Assembly (NCBI RefSeq): GCF_905404315.1
Contig: NC_066290.1
Location: forward strand, 12,647,453-12,711,452
Direction of reading: 5' to 3'
Length of the DNA stretch: 64,000 nucleotides
Source of the DNA: Leptidea sinapis
Lineage: Eukaryota > Arthropoda > Insecta > Lepidoptera > Pieridae
Below are positions 40,457 through 50,940 of this stretch, piece after piece. The translations under genes and the position numbers were made by a program. Under the pieces are notes generated by a model that was not told the DNA's origin, made no database searches, and saw nothing but the letters and a program-made list of their open reading frames with translations. The number at the start of each line of letters is the position of its first letter. Positions within the stretch are counted from its first letter, which is position 1.

Positions 40457-40966
40457 TATACAATTTATTTAATAATGAAATATACAGGATGGCCGAGAAG
40501 TTGACGTCCAAAGCTAAAATTGGAAAAGTGATGAGTATCCGAATCACCCCTGTGTTATGTTCTACGATTTTGCGTAGTTTAGGAGATCATATTCTTTTTC
40601 CCTTTTATCCGCTTTTTTCACCTAATTGTGGTTTAGGACTGTTTTCTAATTTTTTTGAACACTTTTAGTTAATTTTATTGTTGATAATTATTAACTACAG
40701 TTGCAATAACCACATAAGAAACTATGAATAGTTTAGACAATGCGGAATTAGTTTAAAATTGAGTCGTAAGTTCAAGATAACTGCTCCAGCTAAATTCATG
40801 AAAATGTTCAAGGTCTCAAAAATAAAATAAAATGGAGCCTATGGCTTCTAACTATTTTTAAAAACTTCCCAGAACATTGGCCAATAAAATGTGCCAAATT
40901 CAAATTTTAGCTTTGGACGTCAACTTCTCGGCCACCTGTATACAATTAATTTAATAATGAAATATA
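40457..40966. repeat. Inverted-repeat element flanked by a 28-bp direct repeat
   Basis: Ends caggatggccgagaagttga, then cgtccaaagct (40485-) and agctttggacgtcaacttct, then cggccacctg (-40938) form inverted repeats of about 35 bp. The 28 bp outside (40457-40484 and 40939-40966: tatacaattt(a)tttaata..., ending gaaatata) are identical but for one base. The inner 380 bp has no transposase frame. Confidence 0.85.
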
Positions 40967-41469
40967 TGTTTTATTTTCGCATAGTGGCATACTATTGTGA
41001 CCGAAAATTATTTCTGCCCGCGACCTTCTACTGTATACACTTGTACTTAAGGTATCCAATTTGTAAGATATATGTATTGGTAATAATAATTTTTAATGTA
41101 AATGGACAAAATTACCTATTGTACACTAGCATTTCTTGGGACCGGTTTTAAATAGTAAATCGATACCCTCTTTTCGTACGAATCACCGCACGAAAAATAT
41201 TTGGCATCTGCTAAATATTAGGAAAACATCACGGAGTTGAACTGTTGGTTTGTAACAATGAGTACTTAATCATTATTTTTAATTATTAAGTTCTCATTAT
41301 AAATTATTTAAAATAAATAATTATTAAGCTTCTCTCCGCATTTAATCATTTCGGTAAAGTATTTTTTACTTTATGTGTGATTCAATATGAAGATGTTTTT
41401 TTTGTTTGTGCAATGCATTTTGTAAAATATAATCTTGAAAACTTACGTTGTTTTTCTGAAGTCCGTTGT

Positions 41470-42350
41470 ATTTTTTTTATGGAATGGAAGGACGAACGCC
41501 CACATTCTCTTGCAACACCAGAGGAATCACTGGAGCGTTGCCGGCCTTTAAGGAAGGTCTACGCGCTTTTTTGACGGTACCCATGTCGTATCGTCCCGGA
41601 AACACTGCACAAGGAAGCTCATTCCACAGCTTTGTAGAACGTGGAAGAGAGTTCCTTGAAAACCGCACTGTGGAGGACCGCCACACAGGCAGGAATCAGG
41701 TTAAACAGCTCTTCGGAACACTCCCCGTGATAGATGTGATAGAAGACACACGATGATGCGATGTCTACGCAACGCCAAGGGATCCAGCCGTTCACAGAGC
41801 ACTGGGTCCCCGACAATTCGAGCAGCTTTGCGTTGCACGCGGTCAAATGGATCGAGCAGAGATGAGAGCAATACTCCATATGTGGCCGGACCTAGCCGAC
41901 CGGCTTTGTAGAGCCGTAGAATGTGGGCCGGCTTGAAGTATTGCCGTGCTCTATTAATGATGCCCAGCTTCTTCGAAGCCAATTTGGCTTTGTCCTGCAG
42001 ATGGCCACGGAATTGGCAATCGCTCGAGATTGCGAAACCCAGTATTCCGATACATAGCGAGGCTGTAAGGGAAGTGTTGTCGAAGAGTGGTGATACGACA
42101 AATGGTTTTTTTTGTGGTAAACACGCAAACTTGAGTCTTTTGGGGGTTAAATTGGACAAGGTTCAATTGTCCCCATTCCGCGACCTTCTCAAGAGAGGAC
42201 TCTATAGAAGACACAAATTTCTCCCGGCACTGGTCGACGATTTCCCGAGAGAGACCTGCATGGCCCGTGTATACGGCATCACCAGTACTGTCGTCTGCAT
42301 AGCAATGTATGTTGGAGGTGTCCAACATATTATTGATATGTGGTCGTGTG
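41470..42350 (-). mobile_element. LINE 3' half (RT end and C-terminus), truncated by a mariner
   Basis: On the minus strand from 42350 it reads INNMLDTSNIHCYADDSTGD (RT motif C with YADD), then LAEWGQLN-type text (KVAEWGQLNLVQFNPQKTQV), CIGILGFAISSDCQFRGHL, KLASKKLG and ARQYFKPAHILRLYKAG. It continues with a degraded C-terminus, then RSSTVRFSRNSLPRSTKLWN, ELPCAVFPGRYDMGT and KARRPSLKAGNA to about 41470. Several frame breaks. It is the same superfamily as 23544-26870 but a different subfamily. Confidence 0.88.
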
Positions 42351-42354
42351 ACCA

Positions 42355-42770
42355 CATACCAAGAACAGCGGTCACGCCTGAAAACATCGCAGCTGTGCGA
42401 AATATTATATTAGATGACCGTCATGTGACATACGAGTAGATTCAGGCTGTTATCAGTATCGGAATGAGTGCAATTCAGTCGATATTACATATTGAGCTGT
42501 GTGTAAGAAAGCTAGTTTCCCGCCGGGTTCCCCACAATTTGTCCGAAGAGCAAAAGGCGGCTCTTGTAGATTGGTGCCGGAATACTCTGCAAGGCTTCAA
42601 CGGACGGCAGTCAAATGCCGTTTATAATATCGTCTCAGGTGACGAATCATAGATTTATTCATACGAACCTAAAAGAAAACATCAGTCAGCAGTTTGGGTG
42701 AAGAAAAAAAAACGAAAGTGGTTCGCCCCCGCAGCGTGTCAAAGAAAATGGTCGTGAACATTCCCTAGAA
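42355..42770 (+). mobile_element. Mariner-family transposase fragment, plus strand
   Basis: The plus frame reads TAVTPENIAAVRNIILDDRH, then VTYE, a stop, IQAVISIGMSAIQSILH and, after a shift, RRVPHNLSEEQKAALVDWCR. It goes on with SNAVYNIVSGDES (first catalytic Asp), a stop in place of Trp, then IYSYEPKRKHQSAVWV-type text. It lacks the start and the second and third catalytic Asp. It is a different copy and opposite in orientation to the mariner that follows. Confidence 0.8.
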
Positions 42771-42779
42771 TGGAAGATT

Positions 42780-43930
42780 TATTACGAGGGCGGCACTGAA
42801 AATTTCGGGAATCAAGGAAGTGACACAACATTACTATTTAAAAATGTATTTATTGCTTTTCGAAGTATTCTCCGCGAAATTTGACACATTTTTCCATACG
42901 ATGGAACCAATCATTGAAGCAACCATTCCATTCGGAAGTTGGGGTCTCCAAAATGGCCGTTTTGAAGGCGTCCACAGCTTCTTCAGGTGATGAAAATCTT
43001 TGACCACGCAATTTATTCTTTATTTTAGGGACGTATAAGAATCATTAGGGCTTAGGTCGGGGCTGTACGGCGGATGGTCTAATAATTCTATGTTTTCTTG
43101 CTCTAAAAACTCTTTTGTTCTGTGCGCAGTGTGAGAACTCGCATTGTCGTGATGGAGGATGATGCGGTGGTTGCAGTTCTCTTTACGGAGTTTAGAAACA
43201 AATTGGCAAATAAATGCTAGCATACCATTCTGCATTAACCGTTCTTTGTCCCTCAAGAGGAATAGTCGCAACATGTCCGGTTTTGGAGACAAACGTGGCC
43301 ACCATTTTTTTTGCAACACCGTGAACGAACAATTTTTGTTAGCTTTAACTCATTTTCGAACAGCCAAACTCGTGACTGGTTTTTTGTTTCGGGTTCGTAC
43401 GCGTATATCCAGGATTCGTCACCTGATACGATGTTGTATACAGCATTTGAGGATCCTGCGTGGAATCTTTCGAGAGTTCTGACGCACCAAGTAACGCGAG
43501 CCGCTTTTTGCTCTTCACAAAGCAAATGCGGTATGCATCGGGAAAACAAGTTTTTACATCTAATTGTTCATGCAAGATTAATTGTATTTGACTCATTTGC
43601 CAATGTCTAAAGTTGCCTGAATTTCGCAGTATGTCACATTTCGATCTTCCTCAATCAGCTTACGCACAGCATCAACGTTTTCTTTGGTGACTGCAGTTTT
43701 TGGACGACCTTGACGGGGATCATCACTGAGCTTGACACGTCCACGTTGAAATTCAGTAAACCAGCGATAAATTGTGGTTTTAGATGGGGCTTCATCACCA
43801 AATGCAAAAATCATCCGGTCAACACACTGTTTTTGTGTTAAACCACTTCGAAAGTCATGATAAACCATCGCTCTAGAATTTTCTCGAGTCAATTCCATTT
43901 TCTCAACGACTAAACAAGTTTGATAAGACC
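42780..43930 (-). mobile_element. Mariner D,D34D transposon, nearly complete but frameshifted
   Basis: Minus strand: the transposase starts at 43898 (MELTRENSRAMVYHDFRSGL, then TQKQCVDRMIFAFGDEAPSK and TIYRWFTEFQRGR, the helix-turn-helix part, then TAVTKENVDAVRKLIEEDRN). GDESWIYAYEP carries the first Asp, HHDNASSHTAHRT the second and YSPDLSPND the third. There are 34 residues between the last two, the mariner D34D signature. The protein is spread over four overlapping frames (shifts near 43600, 43345-43550 and 43310). The terminal sequence tacgagggcggcactgaaaa at 42783 is a typical mariner inverted repeat. The matching repeat beyond 43898 is not clear. Confidence 0.9.
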
Positions 43931-44389
43931 TTGTGACAAGACCGAGAATCTTTTTTTAAATAAATAAATGGTATTCGATTAATAAAACCAAGGAGTTTTC
44001 AACTATAAAGATTTTAATATGACAGGAACAGTGGAAATATTCCATTCGCGATACCTTTAGTGCAGCCTATGTACGCGTACAAATCAGCCATTTTGTCAAC
44101 ATCATCTTCAGACTGGAATTACTGTTTTAATGATTTGTTTGCACGAATGGAAAAGTGCATTAAGTTTAACGGAGAATACTTCGAAAAACAATAAAATACA
44201 ATTTAGCTATACCGTGCATGTGGTTTTTCTTATTCCCGATCATTTCAGTGTGCCCCTAGTAACCGCATATTCCCTATTCTGGAAAGCAGGTTCCAAGTCG
44301 CGAAACACATCAAGCCCTTTTAGATAATTTTAACTCCTGCCGCCGAAGCACAAGTAAAACCATGCACGTTGTCTAATTCTGGAAAGCAG
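43931..44389. other. Intergenic, no recognised feature
   Basis: No gene signal. It includes a duplicated phrase (ccctattctggaaagcaggt, ttccaagtcgcga at 44271-44300 and tctaattctggaaagcagc, gcttccaagtcgcgag at 44370-44680) that brackets the SINE-like copy at 44390-44670. The second half may therefore be duplicated target sequence. Confidence 0.45.
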
Positions 44390-44670
44390 CTTTTTTATGA
44401 AAATAAGTGACAAGACGAGCAGCTGATGGTAATTGATACGCCCTGCCAACCCAACCCAAGAATTCAGAGTACTACAGTAAAAGGCACTACAATAAAAAAT
44501 TGCGCTCGTCACCTTGAGATATAAGATGTTAGATCTCACCTGCCCAGTAATTTCACTAACTACAAAAATGTTTACACATTCCTGTTCATGGCAGAAATTG
44601 GCACCGTTGTGGTACCTACCCAAAATCTAGCCGGCATGCTGTGCAAAGGAGCCTCCCACTGGTAAAGCTT
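44390..44670 (-). mobile_element. Family A SINE-like copy
   Basis: It has gagcagctgatggtaattga, tacgccctgcc, then gcgctcgtcaccttgagata, ttagatctcacctgcccagt, then ccgttgtggtacc and ctgtgcaaaggagcctccca. The central 'ccgctcag' hairpin part is degraded. Confidence 0.75.
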
Positions 44671-45307
44671 CCAAGTCGCGAGGTACAGCAAGTTTTATTC
44701 GCTGTGGTATGCCGGCCTTGATAACTCTAGCCAGCCATCCTGCGGCTGCTGTTTATGAAGTAAACACCCTGGCCATATGACAATGAAATACCTGAATGCA
44801 TTTATTCTGGCACACACTAGTAAGGCCTTGTCCACACGATTCCCAAAAAAGGTGACAGCTAGGATCTAACTAACTGCAGGCCTATTGATGTAACAAGAGT
44901 AGATAGTGTACCACCATCCTTAATCAGAAAAGATCAATCAAATATTTGTTCGTAGATACGATGTCAACACACATTGTGCTAAAACGTGAATCAACACGGA
45001 AATATATTATACTTATCACAACACAGCGAAAGATTTCCAATCCAATTAGTATGATAATATTATCTTGGAAATTAACACCAGTTTTTTTAGGATAAATATA
45101 CTTAATAAAACGACAGAATAGGGTATTTAAATTTTTTTATGCACTTTGTGGACGCACGCGCATCCACGAGAACCTAATATCAAAATTATACTATTACATT
45201 TTAAACGAGCCTTAAATATTTAATTATAAGCTAAACTGTGATAAAATTTCAATACTTTAGTAGTTAAAATTAAATCACACTAATGTAAAAATATTTCTAG
45301 TGGTAAT

Positions 45308-45344
<37 letters not shown>

Positions 45345-47139
45345 AAGAAAAAGGAATCTTATGGTCGAATAAAAAAGAACCAATTTAAACCAAACAAACT
45401 TCCCGTAATCTTGCTGTACAAGTTGTTGCCGATGTGCAAGCAAAACTAAATAATAACACATTTATCACAAGCAAAATAAAAATTTAAAACGGTTTGATTT
45501 TGTCAAACCTTGTAATTTACACTGAGCAACACACTGTGTCATACATAATATGGACATTCCACAATAAAGTGACAGACATCATAGTGTCACACAACACTAT
45601 TTCAATTTCTACAAAAATATCATGTTCCTGTCATTATTTACACAAAAGTAAATGCCTCGTGAGTTCTTATATACATTAGAGTAAAAACTTAATAACAGGT
45701 CCTCGTATCAACTCTATGGTCTACAAACTAAATGACATCATAATTTGTTATTTGATTTCGGTACTGTCTGCCTGAAGCCATAATAGAACTGCAAGCATTA
45801 AGTTATACAGAAGTTTTCGTAAATTCTATTATAATAAAATTGTTATATTTAATTTTCAGTTTCAACATTTTATATTTCGTATAGTCTCAAAGTCTTAACT
45901 ACTAATAATTATTGCTTATCTATACTATGACTATCACGTATTCACTGTTACATGCAACATTACGGCAGATTTAAAACACAATCAATCATTTACAACGAGC
46001 CATTCATAGTAAATTTACTACCATTTATATAATATTATAAAATTTCAATCAAAATTCGTAGCTATTAGTCGGAACTATAACACTAATGAGGCGAACTGTA
46101 ATCACAGTACGAATACAACAACGGTAAAGGCATGAAGCAGAAATAACATCGAACATTGATCTATCCCACAGTACCGTCAATGTCCAATATTCATACTGCT
46201 GCGCGACTGAATCTTAACATATTGCATCCATATTGTACTATATATGTATACAGTAACATTGAAGCTTAAGGCAGATTTAAGAAGGCTTTTTATTATTACT
46301 GGCAGTAATAATATTCTAACGCTGAGTCAAACTTTGTGACACTGTTCGACTCTAAAATTATAATTATATCGTCAATTTCTAAACTGCTATTACTGCACTT
46401 GTGGCTGCACTTAACTTAGAACAGGGTCCGATAAGTCCATCTGTATATTCATGAGACAGCTGCGCCTCGGCCGGGGTCAGTGGCGTCGGTAATGATTGCC
46501 GTTACTGAATCTATAAGTACAAATGAAACTTATTATTGCTGTTAAACGACCAACAAAATTATTCTCACCACTCACATGGATAGAGTTACTTCACAGTATG
46601 TTGAAGGAACTTTCTTTCCCATATAACCAAAATGGGGTATGTTCTTTTTTGCGCATTATGTCCATCTCAATATGACATGGTTCGTGTGAATTCTCTACTG
46701 TTGCAAAAGAGTATGGACAGTGGTGATCATTCATCCGATCAAGTGTGGGCTTGTTTGCCCTCTATCCTTAGTTACATAAACAATATAACAATTATAGATT
46801 TTCCGAAATATTTAAAGTCCTCAATATTCTATTTCAATATTTTATATACATTCTATTTACAAACACTATTATTGTTTGTCACATGTGTAATGCGACCATA
46901 ACATATTTTGGTAAATGCGTATCAATGTTATACTTAACATCTAAAAGAGTACCAGTTTTAAACTGTAAGCCTGTTTGTTTGTTATGGGTTCCTTGAAAAA
47001 ATTGTCACTGGCGCAATAGCTTTAGCACTTACCATGATGCCCCAAGTGCGATCCTCGCCAACAATAAGGTTTTCAGTTTTCGTATTCATGTGTAAAATCA
47101 TTCGGACGAGCGTTACGGAACTTATAATATGTGAAAAGG
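44671..47139. other. Intergenic sequence; TA microsatellite
   Basis: AT-rich, no supported gene. A (TA)n run lies at about 45309-45341. Short frames (e.g. 46632-46901) have no recognisable domain. Confidence 0.45.
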
Positions 47140-47245
47140 TCCATAACGCTCTTTTGATTCCTCTGGTGTTACAATAGAGTATTGCCGGCGGTGATCACAT
47201 ACCATGCGGTGATCACTTACCATAGGGTGACCCGTATGTAAGATG
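47140..47245 (+). mobile_element. LINE 3' UTR scrap
   Basis: aacgctcttttgattcctct, ggtgtta and ggcggtgatcac repeated twice, then gggtgacccgta. It equals the end of the LINE tail seen at 22815-22890. The 'gcggtgatcac(t/a)taccat' phrase is duplicated here. Confidence 0.6.
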
Positions 47246-47526
47246 TCCACACTAAGATCTATATTACACCGAGACACCACGGTGTCCGTAAACTACCAAA
47301 CTAGACACCATACAGACAACAGAGTCGCCACAGCACACTGAGACTGTATCCAAATGTACCTCGAAGAGATAGCTTCACTGCTGTATGTAAATAGAAAAAG
47401 AAAGTTTAAGAGAAAAAAGGGGTTCATCTATATTTAGCCTTAGCGTTTCATTTTTAAATCTCTATCGGAATTATCCTAAATTAATGGTCTTCATTGAATT
47501 TCGATAATAAACCTTTCTTGATGGAC

Positions 47527-47782
47527 AATTGGATGTAGTCCCTGAAAAATGTTCCAAGCCAGAAACATCACATTTTAAGGAATTCGTGTTTAAAGTTTAA
47601 TAAATATTAGTGTATTCCATACATGTGAGTTGGACTACTAAGTCATGATGTCATTTAAAGAGTGACAGTAGGGCTGCCATTTTCTGTCAGTCCGTTAGGA
47701 TGAATCACGTGACCAGTTGTGTTCTTAACTCAATTTCGACATGATTGTGGTTTGGAACGTTTTTCTGGAATTACGTCCAATT
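47527..47782 (-). repeat. MITE copy 2, inverted relative to 37687-37942
   Basis: Ends aattggatgtagtccctgaa, then aaatgttccaa and ttggaacgtttttctggaat, then tacgtccaatt form inverted repeats of about 28 bp. The middle shares gaatcacgtgaccagtt and tgacagtagggctgccattt with copy 1 (in reverse). Confidence 0.85.
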
Positions 47783-48265
47783 TCGATACGAAATTGTCCA
47801 TCGTATGGAATTAAAAACAAAACAACAGTGCACACGTGTTGCATTCAATGAGGTGGTAGCGTCACTGGCGGCCGAGTGACTGAGACACCATACATCTCTA
47901 TAGTAATTAGTGGTGGCGCGACCAATAACATTCTGTGTACGCGTCCGAGCTGGTTGCAACACCAAGTTGGTTGCGCAACCAAATGGGCACCAAGTGAGCA
48001 ACTCTCTATAGATATCGACCAGCAAAATATACACAGCTCTCTTATATTATAAAAGTGAAAAATTACCTGTTGAATCGTTTATATTTATTATTGTGGTGTC
48101 TATTGAAGTGATGTCCGAGGCGCCTGTCGTTGCGGTATTTAAAATTGTTGCCCCAGTGCATTTTGTTTTGTTTCTCCTGTTGATTACGATGCGATAGGTT
48201 TTTATTAAATCATAATTATAATCAAACTAATACTATTTGAAGTTATACTTATTTTGGCGCGTAAC
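47783..48265. other. Intergenic, no recognised feature
   Basis: A short frame on the minus strand (48034-47771) resembles no family I know. No other signal. Confidence 0.4.
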
Positions 48266-48720
48266 AGCGCTTTCGCACTACGTCCGATTAGATTCCGATC
48301 CGTACCCGTGAAAATACGGTCCTAAGTAGTCGTACTATTTCTATGGTAGTTCAGGCACTAGATCAGTCTTCCGTCATCCGATTTCTTTCGATAATCTCCA
48401 TTCCGGAGAAGATCATTGACGGACCGAAGTAGCCATAGTATTATTTGTATGAACGCTCGTGCACTGCGTCCGAACCGAATCCGAGATTCTGGGCTGCGTT
48501 TGTGCACAGGGTTTAAACGGCGGTCCATCAAAATCGACGTGAATGCTCTGCTGTGGCTCAGCGTAAAATGCCGTATGCCAAAAAGTGGCCCCTGATTGCT
48601 TGGATTTGATTCAGAGATCGGACTAGTGCGTAAGTAATATCCGAATTCGGTCCCAGATATCTAGAACTGTATTTTCTCGGATACGAATCGGACTCTGATC
48701 GGACGTAGTGCGAAAGCGCT
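48266..48720. repeat. MITE with perfect 22-bp inverted ends
   Basis: The left end is agcgctttcgcactacgtcc plus ga. The right end is its exact reverse complement, followed by more imperfect pairing (gattccgatccgtacccgtg against cggatacgaatcggactc). An internal degenerate copy of the end (gctcgtgcactgcgtccgaa) is at about 48455. No frame longer than noise. Confidence 0.85.
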
Positions 48721-49640
48721 CTTAAGGAAAAATTATCTTTATTTAATTATTAGTTAGTTGGTCAACTAGACAATTTGTATTATACTTCAGACTAAATTAT
48801 GTGGTATAATAAATATTTCTTTGAAACAACAAACAGATACTTCATTTTATTTTTACAATAATTTAATATTATTTTATTATGTGCAGTATCGAAATTGTTA
48901 ATTAACTTTAATAGTATTATAGATTTCATTTTATAAATAATAATAAAGACATTTAGTTTAATAGTGATTGATATATAGTGTGGGTCTTTGCTTACGTGAA
49001 GAACAAAGATTTTAAAGATGTAGGTTTTCGGTAGATGGTAGTTAGTCTTAACCACTATAAAAGTATGAGGACGTATTGTCAAGTATTGTGAATGCCATGA
49101 AATCTGGTGCTTTAAAAGGTGCATTAAATAAAAATAATTTAATAATATTTAAGTAAACGTTATTTAACTAAATTATGTGGTGTAATAAATATTTTTATTG
49201 GTTATTTTGAATACCTCCATTATTACAATATTGTTCTTTCAACAGACATAAAACAGAACGAGGAACAATTATTTAGTTTTAAGGTATTTTGTTATGTTAC
49301 GCCAAAAAAGTATAACTTCTTGCGTACGTACATATTTTTTTTACTTTAAATATGCTCACCATACAAGCTGTAAATGCTTGTGCGTCAACATCTTATAGCA
49401 ACTTTGATTTTGCATATTTTAGCAACTAGACATCTAGACTGTGTAGTTCGTATTTAGCAGCAGAATGAATTAATTGACACACTATTTGCATGTATTATTC
49501 CTATGATAATACTATCTGCTTTGTACTGCGGTAGACATGTATGAGCATTTTCCACGGTCGAGAGAAACTGCTTTGCCACCTTTCTCACTCACACGAACAC
49601 TTTCATACAAGTCAATCTCTAAATATTGGTACTCTAGTAT
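48721..49640. other. Intergenic AT-rich sequence
   Basis: No gene. A direct repeat 'aa(c)taaattatgtggt(a/g)taataaatattt' is present at about 48791 and 49168. If the candidate last USP36-like exon is real, its 3' UTR would lie in 49300-49640. Confidence 0.4.
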
Positions 49641-49769
49641 CTACACAGAATTTTGGATCAGATAATGGTATGTAACCAAATCTCGATCTCTCCCAACATA
49701 TCCATCAACAGTTGCTCTATAACATTGTGCAGTCACTTTGCTTTCACAGGTTTTCTGTATACGACCAAA
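49641..49769 (-). CDS. Candidate last exon of the USP36-like gene
   Basis: On the minus strand an acceptor (ttttttattatag) is followed by an open phase-0 stretch: FGRIQKTCESKVTAQCYRAT, then VDGYVGRDRDLVTYHYLIQN and SV, then TAG at 49643-49641. The preceding exon ends in phase 0 at 50941, so the join would be in frame. I do not recognise the peptide as a known USP36 tail. It could be chance or another exon could be used. Confidence 0.35.
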   Translation of the reverse strand, partial: FGRIQKTCESKVTAQCYRATVDGYVGRDRDLVTYHYLIQNSV

Positions 49770-50018
49770 CTATAATAAAAAATTATATGCCATTAATACA
49801 GTAATTCGAGAAACAATGAAATTGAGGCCCTAAATACAATAACTTGGTTCTGAGCTAGTGAGTTCATTACAGGAGTAGTTCTAACCAACTACTAAAAAAG
49901 ATGCTTGACGCTTGTTAATATGGATATGTCCATTTGTCCATCAGCATTCAGATATGGGGAGTCACCAGCAGAAGTAATATAGTTTGCATGCAAAAGGTGA
50001 AAAACAGCAGAGCTATAA

Positions 50019-50456
50019 TTGCACTCTCCTTGGTATGTGAGAATTCATGAGTATTGCAACAGTATTGTTACTTCAGAAAAATTGTGTTATATTGGTAAAT
50101 TAAAAATAATTGGTAAAGGGCAATCTGCAGGGTTTCCGCAATTAGACCACAAGTTGGGTCAATTTTGCGTGCAGTATTGGCCAGTTATTCCAACCAGCCT
50201 TCCTTGGGTGTTCGCAGACTTCCTGGAGCGACCTTGTATTTACTTAGGTCTTTGCCCGTTGGTTGGCCACCCCAGCACATTACAAGATTACACGAGTATA
50301 CGTTTCAGTCCAGCCCGACAGGCCCTGCACTTAGGACTGTCTGTTAAAGGCATTTATTTTCTCAAAATGGATTCCTTAAGAATTCTTTTTGATGTCATTT
50401 CTAATATACTAGTTACTACTACCGCCGATTACCGCCGTTACGCCGATTGTAAATAG
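50019..50456 (+). other. Open stretch of unknown origin with a LINE-tail scrap
   Basis: A 145-codon frame with a DHKLGQFCVQYWPVIPTSLP, then WVFADFLERPCIYLGLCPLV block. It has no family I recognise. Its end (50345-50455) equals the LINE tail at 28235-28310 in reverse orientation, so the frame is at least partly repeat-derived. It is antisense within the presumed last intron of the USP36-like gene. Confidence 0.3.
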
Positions 50457-50829
50457 GTGCATGTTTATAGGTAATATGTGACCCGTTAGGGTGCCTAGCC
50501 ATGATTCGGATGTCATATCTATTTAGGCTATGTCGACGTGTCAGTTTGGGCGATAGTGCAGGGAATCACTACTTTGGACTGCCTACACCCTGACACATTT
50601 ATCCATTGGGTGTTGTGTAGGTTGTTGGTGAGAGAAAAAATTAACAATGAGTGTTATAAAAAAAAACCCAATATATTTAATGTCTCAACCACCAACACTT
50701 GCTACTTGAATCCAGCTTACTTGACATAGTGCCAATGTGGTGAAGAGATTAAAATGAAACCACACATTAAAGTTAGGCGACTGCAAAACAAAAATAAAAG
50801 TATTTATTGTACTAAATATATTGTTGTTT

Positions 50830-50900
50830 TGCGTCCATAGTATAAGATAAGCCTAGTTTGGAGCAAGATTATTTGTGTTAAAGTGTGTCAATAATATTAT
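50830..50900 (+). mobile_element. Family B SINE tail fragment
   Basis: gataagcctagtttggagca, then agattatttgtgttaaagtg matches the 3' part of the SINE at 28750-28790. Confidence 0.55.
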
Positions 50901-50940
50901 TATAATTCATCCCAGATAAATCAGACTTATATAAAATTAC

